A DNA stretch of 64,000 bases from Lunularia cruciata (lineage: Eukaryota; Streptophyta; Marchantiopsida; Lunulariales; Lunulariaceae). Made by a program: the position numbers and the translations under genes. The notes below the pieces were generated by a model. The model was not told the DNA's origin. It saw only the letters and a list, made by a program, of their open reading frames with translations, and ran no database searches. Every line of letters starts with the position of its first letter. Position 1 is the stretch's first letter. Positions 1-13,899 of the stretch are shown here, one piece after another. Where the stretch lies: assembly GCA_948567375.1 (NCBI GenBank), contig OX419756.1:72208552-72272551 (forward strand), in the 5' to 3' direction.

Positions 1-76
1 CCCCATGCATACCGAGTTCTCAAACGCATATCCTTTCTATACTACATGCAAGGAAGAAGAGGAGCCCACGTAGTAC

Positions 77-3000
77 CTGGGTCTTCATGTTGTAGTCGTG
101 CAGCGCAAGAATCAAATGCTCCTCAATCTAAAACCAACCCACCGCGGTGCGCTTTCAGCACCACTCACCACAGGTACACACGACGAAATCGATTTCGTCT
201 ATAAATTTAGTGAGTGGTACCATGAAACTTCTTCTCTCCTTCATAGCAATATGTCATCCAAAGGTTCCAGTTTTAACATTTGATCCTGCTTCAGATAGTA
301 GAGTTAAGTGGAGGCCAAACCAAATAAGGGAATCGCATGAAGATCTGGGCGGCAAATGACTCGATATACTGGCGCACAGAAGGCATGTTGTTTCTCTGGC
401 ACACGAACAGCAGAGTTACTAGACCAGATTACGTAACCACTGCTCAAGTGACAAAAGTAGGGAGAGTTTAGATCGTCTTGCCCACAGCTTCTTGTTTACT
501 CACAAGGAGACACTTCTTTAACAGAAGTGCTATTTTGGCGATAGCTTCTTGATGGAGAAATGGTGTAAGAATGCAAAGCATTTGCCACACTCTCACTTTT
601 CGTCTATGGATCTGCAAAAGGAGTGTCAACCTGTCAGAAGCACGCAACAAGATCCAAGTTCGACAGGGTTAAAGTAGGAACAAAAATGCAAGCAGCTAAG
701 CTATGTAACCAAAACCCCTCGAAGCTTACATTATTAGCCTCATAACTGCAAATACGGACACTACGGTAAATTTGCAACTGATGTGTCCCAGGAAAGTAGA
801 CTGTGGAGCCAAAATTGGAAAAGTGGTGTTAGCAGTCAATTTCAGCTAAACAGATGCCACTTACAGCGCTCTTCTTTTTGTAAAGCTCTTTGCTTAGATC
901 AGTGTCGTGGGCCTGCCCATGATGCAAACCACAGTGTGTATTAAATATTATAGGAGACATTTTCAATGTTCATCTTCTTCCGCCTTAAGAGAGAATGCCA
1001 AAAGAATGCACTAAACAACCGGCAAGGGGAACTGGAGGTAGCGACTGCCGCTCCTGAGTCCTCTCAAAAGTTCAATTTGCACATCAGTCACAAGACAAAG
1101 TGTATTACAGCTGCAGTAAGAAGCTCGAATAGGTACTTCTGTCCAAATGCTCTGGCCTGCTGTGTGGCGAGCGGTCTTCCAGTAGTTGGTTCCAGTCTTG
1201 ACTCTTGAACCAAAGTAGCAAGCTTGTGAACCATGACAGCAACCGTGACTCGAACATACATTTCAGAATTTGTAAACTCCTGCAAAAACAGACGCGCTTT
1301 AAGTTACAGTTTCCCGTTTTACAGAAGAAGATTTAACGCACTCGGCACTAAGAAATACCTCTGTAAGCTCCGGATCAGAGCTCTGAATCAGTGTTGCATA
1401 TTCTCGTGCTGCAGTGCAGCTCTCCAGAATCTCTCCATCCAACTCTTCATCCACTGCTTCTGCGAAAGGAAGAAAAGGCTAACCATGTTATCTCTCAAAG
1501 CGGCCATGCAATGCATGTACCTTTCCTAAAAGTACAACAAAAGTCACCAAATATGGCTTTAACTTATCAAGCGGATTGAAACAAGGGACTGATGCCAAAT
1601 AGCATCTCTTTAGATGTCAAAGTCAAACTCTACCAAAGATGGTACAGTTATAATGCTTCCCAGCCAAAAGCTTCGAATATCTTTCAACAGTTTGTAGCTC
1701 ATGAAAGGTGATCAGAGGAGTTGCCCATGAATAACTATATCTAGTCATGTCGCCGTATACTCTAATCCTCCTATGAGGATGCTAAAATCAAATTACAAGA
1801 CCACATCTAAACATCGTTCAGCATTAAGCTGCTGAGTATCAGCCCTCCAGTACGTGAGTTAGATCGAAATTAGTGAAAGATGAAAAGTAAGTTACCACCG
1901 CCATAAAGAGATAACTTCTTCAATTCTTGCATGTAGAAAGTTGTTGTTTCCGGGAACAATAGCCATAGGCCTGTAACGTGCAGTGCAGTCAATCGCATTG
2001 TACGAGGACTCCGAGATCCCTGTTCCATGAGCCGATTCAAGAGCTGCAAATGGAGATTCATTAGCACAAGCTCCAAGGAATCATCTGACTGCTGACTAAG
2101 AAACTAATTGAGCCCATCTTCATGTAGATTCTTCCAGGTGTACGCAGATTTGCAACTACATATTCAGACATGAGAGCAGAAGCCGTGTGAAGAATGGGGG
2201 ATCCAGAACTCATTACGTGCAAATGGTGTGCATATGAAATGTAAACATGATATGTGCAAATCGAGATGAGTAATGAAACCCTAAATAAGGTAAAGAATCT
2301 AACAGGTTGACTGCGAGGTTAAGCACAAACGAAATATCACTATATCCTGATCAACAGCAGTAGAGAACAGATATACGTCATGTAATTGATCAGCGCTAAG
2401 TAAAGCATGTAGTGAAATAGACAAGTTGTAATTGAAGACCCACGAGTCAGAACTAAACCAATCAAGAGAACTGAAATTGGCAGACTGTACAGAAAACATG
2501 TATAGGAACCATGAAGCAAAACAACAAATGTGAGTTGGAGCGAAGGGGAAGAGAGTGGATGGTCTCTAGGCTGAGAAGGAGCGAATCGTCAAAGGATTGG
2601 ATAGAGTATATATCACAACAAGCGCTATGGATGCTTGAGTCCTGAGACACTAAACAAACTGAGGGAAGCAGAAGGCGGCTATAGTAAACCTCCACTAAAA
2701 CACATGCGACTTCATCAGTGCCTCATGCAGTGCCGAAGTAACTGAGCAAGTGTCAGTACCCCTGGTACCTAGTTTCTGCTCGAAAACTCATGAGTGCCAA
2801 GGCAAACTCGGTTGCTTCCAACAGTGCTGCTCAGGGTACGGGAAAAGCTGTAATGTATGAAGCTTAAAATCAACACAAAGGGCAGCAACAGTAATAAGCA
2901 GAATAACTGTGCAGATTTGCAACTATATATATAAGTAGCTACATACCCATTTCAATGGGCCATATTCCTCCTCATCTGCTGCAGATCCATGCATCCGCAA

Positions 3001-6000
3001 GTCACCAAAAAGCGCTGGATGAAAGATTGCTGAAAGAAATGCCGCTGTTGGAGCAACTCTTCGCTTATTACAGTCAACCATTGCTGACCATCCTGCTTGA
3101 ACCAAAGTCCACGTCACCTGCGATAGAATTCAGCGCAGTGAGCAAGATCACATAAGGTTATCCAGCTTTTCACATAAATGTCAACTTGCAAATCATGACA
3201 GAGAAGGTAATTAAGCACATGCCTATAAGCTAAGTAATTGATGTAGAAGCACGAAAATAGCTCTACCTGGTATTTGTTATCCTCGTCTTCTTCCGTCTCC
3301 ATATGTCTAAGTACATCCCACTGCATCAGCCACCTTATGGAACGAAGAAGAGGTAGGAGATATTCCTCCCCTGCACTCTCCAAGCTTTGGAACAAAACTT
3401 ATGTAAGAAAGGGAGCAGTTTCTCGAGCGATAACAAAGGAGCTACAGCTACAGAATGAAGTTCCCCGAAGAGTGGGAACGACAATGATATTTACCTCTCA
3501 ATGCAATCTTTCAATAACCCTGCAAGCGTGGAACCTGGAAAGGCACTAAGTAGCTTGGTTTCTTTCGAAGATCTCTTGCGGCCTGAAATGGACTCGTGTG
3601 AGATTGATAGAAGAGTGTCCACCGAAGACCACTGGCCAAGTATAACAACACCCCAACGTCAAGAACTAGATCTGTGGGTGGGTTATCTCAGCTTTGGACC
3701 AAAGTTCGACTCAGTAACAGGAGTAAGGCAATAACACTACAAGCATCCAGAATAGTATATCTCTTGGTAGAATTTCCAAACGAACCATATCAACCAGTCA
3801 CATTGAACCCAATAGAGTGCAATTCATTTCAGCGGAAAGCATTAGTCTGTAGCAGAACCAATGGCCAGGTCAGTGAACCTCTTGTGTATTTTCTAGAGGA
3901 CCAAACTTGCTGATTCCTGAACAATGCTACAAGATCGGATTAAGGCACAAAGAGTTTGCTCCTAAAGTGGAAAACAAAATATACATGCTCGGAAGCAGAT
4001 GCTAACTATTGCTTTCAGTCAGTCACAGACAAGCACCTGCGGGCTTCAGCGCTTGTCTGTGGTTTAGCACGTTCAACTAGTGGACCGAGACTGAACCTCT
4101 GTGACGAACAGGAGGGAGAGCTGGAACATGTTTCCAAACATGCTGGACCTAGTCACTGCGGAAAACAAGATGAGGCTTTGCAAATGGCTGTTTAATTCGA
4201 CTAACCTTACTGCCATAAAGTGTAGCTCGACGACTTCTACTGAGTGCACCAACAAAAGTAGGATCCTCAACGTTCACGAGAAGAGCCCTGAGTAAGCCAT
4301 CAGCCATGAGCTCCGGCCTTGCGGGTAAATACGCTCCGGCTTTGCTCTCAAATTTTATTGCTGCATGAGCCGCAGAAACAGAATATGCAGTCGATGTATC
4401 TGCCAAAGCAATACATGCACAAGTGAACGCCTCTAAAGCAGCAAGTTGGAGTTCTGCGCCCACCTGTACAGTTCGGACATGTAAGACTGATGGTACAAAA
4501 AGAATGCCTCAACTTAATACCTAACTCGGCCGGTCAACAACTAACGTCAAAGCAATCTTCGTCGCTACAACAGTGTGTGAGTTGATGGGAATGTTACGAA
4601 CAGTGAACAGAATTCTTTGCTAATGTTTGTTAGAACAATGTAATGCGTGAGCTACTTCTGCAATAAAACTCAAAAAAAAATCCTTTAAAATTTTCCTTCC
4701 ACCCCATTTTTAATACGTTCGTGACGATAATTGACGATTAACAGGAAACCAGAATATCATATGGCATACCGGCACAGGATATATAGCTTATCAAGTCTAC
4801 GGTACAAGTACTCACTACGAGCGGCCACGTAACCGGAATAAAATTTACTATTTTCTCCTATAAAGCGAAGTCAGACAGATCAGGCTACCTCGTCCATTTT
4901 CCTTGACGTAGTCACGACTTCCCACGAAAATTGCCACAGGTAGTTCAGCACTGACTCGGGTATTCCCTTTTTGCAGCCGACTCGGGAGCACCAAAGACAA
5001 CAGTCCGCGAGTGTTGATATTGCGAGTATCTTCATAAAGCACAATCAAGCCTTAACCCGTGTTTGATATGTCTCTAGTCTTTAAGCTAGACAACAAAGAA
5101 AAGAAAGATTGGATGCTTCCATTCCAATGTGTTACGCATCAATAATGCCAAAGAGTTCCTCAAAAATAAAAATTATGAGCAAGTTAAAAAGTGTTACTAT
5201 CCTCGACGAAGAGAGGTACATTACTCGGAGACAAAGACTTAGTCCCAGGCCATGGACTTACCCCTTGCAAGGCTGCCGAAGTCAGATGTGATGGGAGACG
5301 ACGTTGACTAGGACCACCAAGTTTCCCACTGACTGCTGCAGGTAATTCGCTCGAGCCTAGGTGCTCATACTCCCAGAACGATGCACCAGATATTCGTGCA
5401 TAGCTTTTAACTTCATCCTAAAAAACACAGAAAATAAGGAAGTGACATAATTGTACAATAATTGTCTAACTAGCGGAATACTAAAATTGGCATGCTTAAA
5501 TTAGACATATTTGCATTTAACTTCATGACACTTCAAAACCACCTAAGGGACGACATTGTCAAGCGTCCATAACGAACTTCATGATTCTTTTCAAGTTTGA
5601 CTAACCATGATGGAAAGAACCATTTCTGAGATCTTCCTGTCTCCAGGTTTCAGCCGTACTGCCTTCGTTGGATTTTCATCCAAGGAGTCAGTGAGAGTGC
5701 TTGTTATAGAATATGACGGAGGAGGTAAAAACTCCTTAAGAAGACTGCTGACAAGAAGTAAGGTCCTCTCAGGTGTACATGTCGCCTTGTAAGCGTGACT
5801 GTATATTTGGCAGGAGTTCCGATGAATCAACTGTTCAGCAACCAGAAGGTACTTGTGAACAAAGTGCAGCACAAAGAGAAAATATCCTCAAATCAGGAGT
5901 ACCCTCGAGTTACGACACTAATGAACATCAATGGCTTTCCTGATACGTAGAAATATATTTCATCAAGGGCTTCACAGAACCCAAATCAAGGCCACTCTCA

Positions 6001-9000
6001 ACTTCAGATTTGTAGGAATCTCCTATACCATTTGACGTGAGGCGGTGGAAAGACTACTAACACATCTAACATTGCACTTTCAAGTAATGGAGTTTTTAGC
6101 TAAGCAAAGAAGCTTACCAATATCATCTCCTGACAATCACTACCCTGTACCAAATCAAATGACAAAAGTCTTGTCCACCTGTCAGCCTCCAATCTCCAGG
6201 CTTCGACATCCTCATCAGTGACTCCAGAAAGGAGAAACCCCGGTAGCTTCAAGAATGTTTCAGCCATATTGGTAAGGCCCTCAACGATCCACTTATTTAT
6301 ATCGCTAGAAGAGGCAGATCCGCTTGGTGAATCCGTAGCTTGTACCCAGGACATCAAGAGACTGTGCAGAGTACCTAGCAACCCAAGCAGCCTTTTCACT
6401 CAAAGATCAAACACCTCTTGTGAATGACTCAAAATCTATATGTAGGATGGTTAGGCTAAACTTGAAATGCAGAATGAGAGTATCTAACCAAGTATCACGT
6501 AGAAACATTCCTCCGACCAACATTGGACTCAAAACAATGTCGTGGAAATGAACCATAGAAACATCCAAACTTGCCTCTAAAAGATAATGTTATGAAATAA
6601 GTGCTCACCACCATAAATCATCTGCTCTTTAGGTAAGGATGATAAAAAGTAGGCGAATTTGCTAAACGGGACATTTGGAAGAACAACCAAGGCACAAGCT
6701 GTCTTCAACACATGCTCGCACACTGCGCAGACAATTTCACAGTTTCCTTTCATGAACATATTAGCGTGCATCTTCATTTATGCGAATGGATAGTTCCAAC
6801 CAGGCATCAGAAAGGACAAATTACGGCAAATCTAGCGGCTTGATATATCTCAATATAGAGGAACTTTGCATGTTTACCTCATTACCATCACCCAAGAAGT
6901 GGTACGCAGATAAGAAAAGAGGCTGCAGGCAGTCTGACATTACGGATTCTGGAGGCATGAATATAGAGACTACGGCAGGCAGCTTCATACTTAGAGAACC
7001 ATACGCGAAGGAACATCCACTAAACCCGTGCTATGAACAGGGGGCAGACAGTTAAGATACGTAACCTTTTGATCTATAGTTGGGATTAAAGTGGTGCTTG
7101 CAGTTTTCAACAATCTTTCTCAAACGATCAAGCAAGCACGCGGGGCCTTCATTACTATGCAAACTCCCTGGATCACTGACTGCCAACGTTTGTTCCAGTG
7201 ACAAGTTTGTTATAAGGACTCCCACTGTCGAAGCTCCTAGCGCTGCAGCTTCTAAACATATGGCCTGAGTCATGAGCCCCGAACGACCTCGGTTCTTGGC
7301 GAGGATAACGTTTGCCAAACGAACCACAAATCCAATACGTCGCCTGTAAGCCAAAAATTTTAAGCTCCTTGCTGAAAAGTCCGCTGCACATTATATCGTA
7401 ATGTAGCATGAAAAAAGTACAAAATTGACACTCATGATAATCTCGACGTGATACCGTTGAATTAAACGAGAATTAATCCATGTCCAATACTTTACCTTGG
7501 TGGCAGTGACACACTGAAAGCACTCATGAACCTGGCGGCTCCTTGAGCTGTGAAAGATGAGTATGTTCCCTTCATACCTGTCAATAATCCAGTCAATTAA
7601 TATTTATAAGAAAATGGCGTCTAAGACACGCTAGGTGTGTGTACAATATGAAGAGCAAAGGGTAATGATGTGATCAAATTAGAGGTCTTTTATCCCTCAA
7701 TATAGAGCCCATATCGTAATCAAAATCTGATCAAGGTTAACCCCATTAAGTCATTAAGCTGGCCAAATCAAACATGAAGAGTAGAGCTAACCAAAGTCTC
7801 TGTGATGGACTGGATCGTCTAGTGCCTCAACAAATGGCCCCAACACGACATTTTCAGGAAGCAATAAGGAAAGCTTTTGTACGCGCTCCCACTCAAACTC
7901 CAGGAAGGACTGCATCACCAAACGCCTTACTGGTGTGCACCAGAGAAAGAGCACATGAAACAACAAAGTGTGAGAAACACTGGCTCTCCAAGTAAGTGAA
8001 CATGGACAAGAAAAGTAGCATGGGTTTCTATACTGCATCAGAGTACACTTACTGGGACAACAACATATTGGTATACGAGAACAGAAGCCATTCCCAGAAC
8101 AGAAGCCGTTCTGGGAACGGGTTATCCAGAACTCATTTAAGTGTAAATGATCGGTAAGCAAAATGTACTAGATTCACAATGCTAGTATAGTGAGAAATCC
8201 ACAATGTAGAATGCATCGAATGTAACTTGAAGCAAACGCATAATTGAAACAAATTGACAATAACATATGGCTAACAGACTAGTAAACCATCATGAAATCG
8301 AGAACTCTGTGCAAACGACTGCGAGAAATAGGTAACACTATGTAAAAGACTGCCAGTAAGCAGTGCGTGTACAATAAAAATAAAATTAAACGTGGGCTGT
8401 AGTCCGGTAGGAACACTGTATACATCAGAGGTCCTATGAATCAGGCAAAGAGCGAAGGATAAATAATAAGGAGGGAATTAGCTGGGGAATGGAACAATGT
8501 AAGAGCTATAGGATAGTGTGGCTGCAGAAACCTGTCGAAGTGTAACAGGGTAACGAGAGCGAAGCGAAAAAGGACAGGATATAAAGTATATCGCAACAAG
8601 CGCTATGGACGCTTGAGTCCTGAGACGCTAAACAGCAAAGGGAAGCAGAAGATGGCCATAGTAAACCTTCATGAAAACACCTGCGACTTCATCAGTGCCT
8701 CACGCAGTGCCGAAGTAGCTGAGCAATTGTCAGTACCCCTCATACCGAGTTTCTGCTCGAAAACTCATGAGTGCCAAGGCAAACTCGGTTGCTTCCCTAA
8801 AGTGCCGCTCAAAAGGAGTGGGAATGTCAAAAAGAACTGAAGTGGAAGTGTGGAAAGCAAGGGCTAGCAAAAGTGCAGGCACATACGTCAGTGCCGGAGT
8901 CTTAGCCACATAGTGAGGATCAGTCCAGAAAGAAAAGAATCCACATGAGTAAGATGAGGGAAGAAATCGAGACATACCTGATGGATCCCTGAAATCACCA

Positions 9001-12000
9001 ACATTCATTAGTGGAGAGAAAGTCCAGGACACAACAATGAGAAAGAGTCAAGCAGAGGTTCGTTAGTTATATGCGAGTGGAGCAAGGAAACTGCAGCGCT
9101 GCACGGGGAGGGGACGAGTCAATGGGAAAAGCAGAGGTGAAGTGAATTAAGGTGAAGGTGAAGTATACAGTGTATATATGAATTCAGAAGTCAAGTAGGA
9201 CTCCCAAACAACAGTATGGTATACAAGCCTCTGGGAAAAACTACTGGTGGGCTCGAACTGGAGCTCCCCGCCTGGCAGAAAGCAGGGATGTTCTTAAGTC
9301 TCTATAGATACTAAGCCCATGATAAGCATGGAAATTTTTATGGGAAACTTTTACTGGGACAACAACATATATGTATTACGCTCCGGCATAATTAACGCCC
9401 AAAAGAACTCCAAGTCTAATTGGATCGAGCGTCATAAGTTTCCATAACATGGTCTGACAATCTAAGTTTATACCCTGGATTTTGATCATTGCTAGATATT
9501 TAGCACTAAATGGTGAGTCTGCTAGCGAATTAACTTCTGAGTTGTACCTTGAGGATTCTTGTGATCAAATCCACGTTGCCAAAGGACAGAAATCCATAAA
9601 AAGTTCACATCGATAGTGCCTGGTTTTTTCCGCGTCCAGACGTCCGTCCAATAAGGCCCGGCATCTTTGGAAACACCTTTCGACTTGGTAAATTGCAGCA
9701 AGAAAGACATCTGCAAGCAAGAGCGACATCATGAGAAAACTCAGTGCGCAAGTAGCATTGTGCGTAGTAAATTGTTAGATTAGCATAACAGGTAATGGAA
9801 TATTTGCAACCTGAATATCATGTCAATCAAGTATCGGTCAAGTCAATCAGACATGACTGTTGATCTTCTGGAGCCTACCTACGTACATGTTTAATCCCTA
9901 ATTAGGGGTTATTAGAAGCTAATCTTGCAGTCTATTTGCATGTTCACACAGAAATGGATAGTGTGGTTACGTGAAAGTCAAAACTAAGTTGACCGGGGGC
10001 ATGAAGAGGGAAAAGAGTATGCGAGAAGAAAATTTAAACAATAGCACTTTGTATGGCCGTGATATCCACGTCCAACCGGTCTCTCTAGGAGTGGCGACCT
10101 CGTACATATTGCATGAGACTCCCCAGTATACTAGGTCCGAATGGGCTTTCCATTGTAGAATATGAAGTTTTATCGAAGGTCCATGTATGTGACCAGTTGG
10201 ATTCATATGTATAAACGCATGTGAAATGAATCAGAGTCAACTGATGTCAAGTTGATGTCCCAAACTGACGGATAAGAAGGTTTACGGTGCGGCCACCAAA
10301 TATTAAAGAATCCTGTAAAACACAATCCGAGGAGTAGGAAGTCACCTGATGCGTCCAAGCTGCTTCCACAAGATGAGTACCGTACTCCTCCAAGGTCTCG
10401 TGTAGCAAGAAAAAGGCATCCCACCTCTCCCGCCAACCGTCTACCGCTATCAGCTTGTCCACGACAACTCCTACTCCCAAAAACCCTGCCTCCTTCTCTG
10501 CCCATTTGTTCCGTTTGCTGAACTTCTGATTACTTGAGCTCATACTTTTGGAAGAATCATCACCGTGACAAGGTATCTGACTAGCTTCTTGAATGGAACC
10601 ACCATTGCACATTTCAAGACCAGGAAGAGCCTTTTTCAAAATAAAAAGTGCTCTTTTCCTTGTCAAGGAGTCTGCATCGCCCTAAATCAAACGCAATAAA
10701 TATCACCAAAAAGTCTCACCTGATTCCGAAGATAGAGTCAAGATCAAGGATGACATTCGCCATTGACGACTTGTCAAGCCACTACCAGTTAATGTATAGA
10801 GGCAAGTAACTAAGCTGCAATGTCCTTGTCCAATTCTGCTGCGAAGTCGTCAAGCCCAACCTTGGATCCTTACACAACTAAATTCTTGAAAAGCAAAGGT
10901 GCAGTGATCTTGTGCCGTGCAATAATAAAGAAACTGGAAACCGCAGATAAGCTTGAGACTGTACCAGGCCCGTCCTAAGCTCTTTCCAGAATTGCACTTC
11001 ATCTCGGATGTCAAAGACTTCCGTCCGTTCTACGTTAGATCCATCTCTGGCAACATTATAGGGCATCGAGAGCACATCTACAGGAAACAGCAGGTCTGAA
11101 AGTAAGGCAAGTGTCATGTACACATCTTGACGTTGAGACTGTCCATGTGAAAGAAGAGCTTGGCAAGAACACCATACTTCTTGCAGCGGAGACTTCCTGT
11201 GATAAGAATGAATGATTAAAATTGGTATTCAGGATAGACAACCTTTATCGACACAGTAACATCCCAATGTATTCAGCACAGTCCTGAAACTCTGACGGTT
11301 TTAAGGCTAGAAAGAGAAAGTTGAACTGTTAATCAAGTGGAGAATGACATATGAGTGAGCGTTGCATATGCCAAACTATGTAGATGTTAGTGCTAGGAAG
11401 CCATAGAGCAGTTCATGTCCAAGACCAATTACGTATGCACCGACCATGGCGACAAGAATACCTGGTGTCCGCTGCCCGGGCTTCAGGGGAGATATCATCT
11501 AGCCACCCGAATTTGACAGAGGAGGTCAAAAGGGATGGCAGAAGATTTTGCACAGCACATTGCCGAACACTGCCATCCAATGGTTGCGAGAGAATGAGCA
11601 GTGCAGGAGCTAGAAATATTGCCACAAGATCTTGGCAGAACATTTGAGCGCTACAAATTCGATGCCCATCAGTCTTTCCGGTGTCATTGGAAGGATCCAA
11701 CGCTGCTGTCAAAAGATTGCCCAAAAGCTCACACACCGCATGGATGGAAAGCAGTTCTTCTTGGTCGCTCACTCTTATCTTTTCAGTGACCAAGTTATTC
11801 TCTTGCTCTATAGTTCGCCATGATCCATACACAACGGTTTTCAATCCTTGTTCTGAGTAGCTTTCCACATTCCATCTTGATAATGGATAGAGAGACTGCA
11901 GGCAGAGGGACGCGAGAGAGCATTTCACGTCGTCCCAATCTCCACGTTCAGCAGTTGCACGCGCCAGCATCTCTGACACCTACCGATAGATAGAAAACGT

Positions 12001-13683
12001 GAATGTGAGAACATTGATAACACCAGAAGAACGACCGATCCGAGCTTGGATACAAGACGTGGACAGGGATTATAACCAGCTCAATTTGACACTTTAAAAA
12101 TAGTAAAAGGCTTCCCAGACTTTCAGCCGATGACCTTGCATACCCATCCTCGTTACTCATCTGAACAAAACTTCTCATCCTAGGGTAATTAGAAGGGATC
12201 TCCCATTCGTCTTCAATATGGGTAAATTCAGTACCCTCTATGCATGATATAGTTGATATCTTATGTGAGTCCAAACCTCCTAGCCTGTTCCAAGAAGTTA
12301 CTATGTACCTCGATCTGCAGAGCTTTATACTTCGCGGTTCTAATCCGAAGTAGAGGAATGCACACGGTCCATATAACTTTCTCGAAAAGCCCTGCTTCTC
12401 TCTCTGTGCAGAGAACAAAGATAAACAGAGCAATTCCTGATTAGAGCAAAGTATATCTAACTAGAACCAGCTAAGATCGTTGACTACGAATACCAACATA
12501 CAAATGGCAGATATGAAATACCGAAGGTTGAATAATTTTGCTGACCTCCTGTCAAACCAGATAACACTGAAACTTCCGATGTTCTACTGATTTGAAGGAA
12601 GACTCCTGAAAATGACGAACTATCCTCTAACATGCTACAAAAGAACAAAAGGAGGGACATATTTGCGAAAGCTCCGCGTACCATTGCTTTTCAGTAGATG
12701 AAATAACGCAGTCAAATACGTATGAATCGCCTCTCCTCCTTTCTTAACATTCTTACCAGATGGCTCTCCCACATCTTCCTGTGGACCACATCAAACAGTC
12801 AGGGAAAACTCAGAAGGCTACGATGGCAGCAAATATAATTGCAAACCTCTTCTGCTGGAGGCCCTGACAAACTGTTTCCAACATTGATACTTGTAATTAA
12901 GAGCATTGGAATCTACTTATCATCTGGAAGAACCCCGAATAGGAGCTGACGAGCTTGAACAAATTTCACAACCTTATTTTGCAAGTATGAAAATGAATAC
13001 CACCAATACTACTAAGTGCAGTAAAACGTGGAGCGGGTTGGCCATTATATGAATTATTCGTCACAACATTGCTACTGTAACCGATGCGATTCTTCAATAA
13101 AACAAGTTTATCACCAACCGTGGCAGGAACACTGAAGAAAAACTTGAATTCTGCTCTATTTGAACTCTGCAGGACATCTTTATTCACTTTTATGGTCTGG
13201 TAAACGATTTTAAGCATAAAGTTATAAAGCTTTAATTTGAATTGTAGCATAAAATATCAAGCAGGACTTCAGAGGCGACAAAGCCCTCACAAAATCCAGC
13301 CCAATGCAATCACCCATGCATCCCTGTACAATCCCGTGTACGCTGAATGTCCGTTCCGTATCCCGGGATAGTGTCATAAACTACTGAAAGATTGAGAACT
13401 GAATTATACCTGAGTACATTATCCATAGACATATTTGGGAAAAAATGGCCAAGAATGTGTAGAAATTTTAATTTGGAATCAAAGAGATGTGAAGAAGAAT
13501 CAGTCAAGATTAGAAAAACTTCAAGCAAAGCACCTTGTAAATTTCAGGAAAGAGTCGAAGTAAGTCCAGCAACAAAGAGGACGCGGAGCACTGCGTTGTG
13601 AGAAGAAGGGCATCAACAAGACCGGGCACTGCAGCAGCTGCAACCTTACTGAGAGCACCAACCAAAGCAGCTGCAGTCCCCAT
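77..13683 (-). CDS. TARBP1/Trm3-like tRNA (guanosine-2'-O)-methyltransferase, ARM/HEAT part; 3' end off window
   Basis: I read 28 exons with GT-AG borders (minus, high to low): 12972-12917, 12889-12847, 12778-12682, 12436-12309, 12160-12077, 11979-11462, 11196-10965, 10681-10346, 9710-9548, 7929-7792, 7577-7496, 7343-7061, 6982-6886, 6722-6609, 6374-6118, 5851-5606, 5417-5262, 5029-4889, 4463-4211, 3397-3267, 3117-2947, 2043-1896, 1459-1359, 1279-1109, 912-865, 611-504, 395-321, 127-77. Codon phase agrees at every junction; the 7061/6982 junction is the least certain. Further 5' exons are treated separately. The product is a long helical-repeat protein. Segments such as RKRALFILKKAL, LEEYGTHLVEAAWTHQ, VLWQRGFDHKNPQ, GKLGGPSQRRLPSH, RTMRLTALHVTGLWL and PSVRQYIESFAAQIF resemble, from memory, plant and animal TARBP1. 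In that family the C-terminal SpoU domain methylates tRNA G18. That domain would lie left of base 1, so catalysis cannot be checked here. The alternative is another ARM-repeat protein. Confidence 0.75.
2142..2933. repeat. Intronic dispersed repeat, copy 1
   Basis: This sits in the intron between the exons at 2947-3117 and 1896-2043. Its core (about 2590-2815) is closely matched at 8570-8800, and a second block near 2178-2215 is matched near 8098-8140. A near-identical 20-base word beginning gcagatttgcaact occurs at both 2142 and 2914, so it may flank an insertion. No coding capacity is evident. The type of element is unknown. Confidence 0.65.
8085..8850. repeat. Intronic dispersed repeat, copy 2
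   Basis: This lies in the 1.6-kb intron between the exons at 9548 and 7929 and has the same orientation as copy 1. The shared core runs from 'gcgctatgga' through 'aactcggttgcttcc' with scattered substitutions and small gaps. A short piece of neighbouring sequence (tactgggacaacaacat at 8052) recurs at 9352. Both copies are intronic in the same gene, which suggests either two insertions or an internal duplication. Confidence 0.65.
9225..9300 (-). repeat. Possible tRNA-derived SINE fragment
   Basis: On the minus strand this intronic stretch contains agttcgagccc, close to a pol III B box, after a GC-rich segment (gccaggcgggg). That is the usual layout of the tRNA-like head of plant SINEs. No convincing A box or tRNA cloverleaf was found, so it is at best a fragment. 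Confidence 0.25.
12990..13683 (-). CDS. 5' exons of the TARBP1-like gene (tentative)
   Basis: An ATG at 13683 follows an in-frame stop and opens 50 codons to a possible donor after 13534. The peptide is Ala/Leu-rich and includes PGLVDALLLTTQC, which suits the N-terminus of an ARM/HEAT protein. A second open stretch starts at 13166 after a good acceptor and contains FFFSVPATVGDKLVLLKNRIG; its 3' border is unclear. A third open stretch, 13528-13400, is in another frame and could be an exon if a GTAAGG donor at 13649 is used. The phases do not settle which combination joins the secure exon at 12972. Start and splicing are therefore provisional. Confidence 0.4.
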
Positions 13684-13899
13684 TTCCAATCCCCCTCACA
13701 AACAAACAATCACCACTCCTCCACTCATTCGATTGTGACGCAACCAATTCGTTCATTCAGAAATTTAAATTCAAATCTGTAAACCCCTGAAACACAAAAG
13801 GTTCTCAGAAACCTCAGAAAGTCTAAACCCTCGAGGTCTTATTCGGCATCACTTCTCCGCACCCCAATGTGGGACCAATATATTCAGAACCGGAGGTGC

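Noticed and set aside
11413-11979. 188-codon open frame as a stand-alone gene
   Set aside because: It is one internal exon of the TARBP1-like gene that reads on past its donor at 11461; phase and context fit the larger gene.
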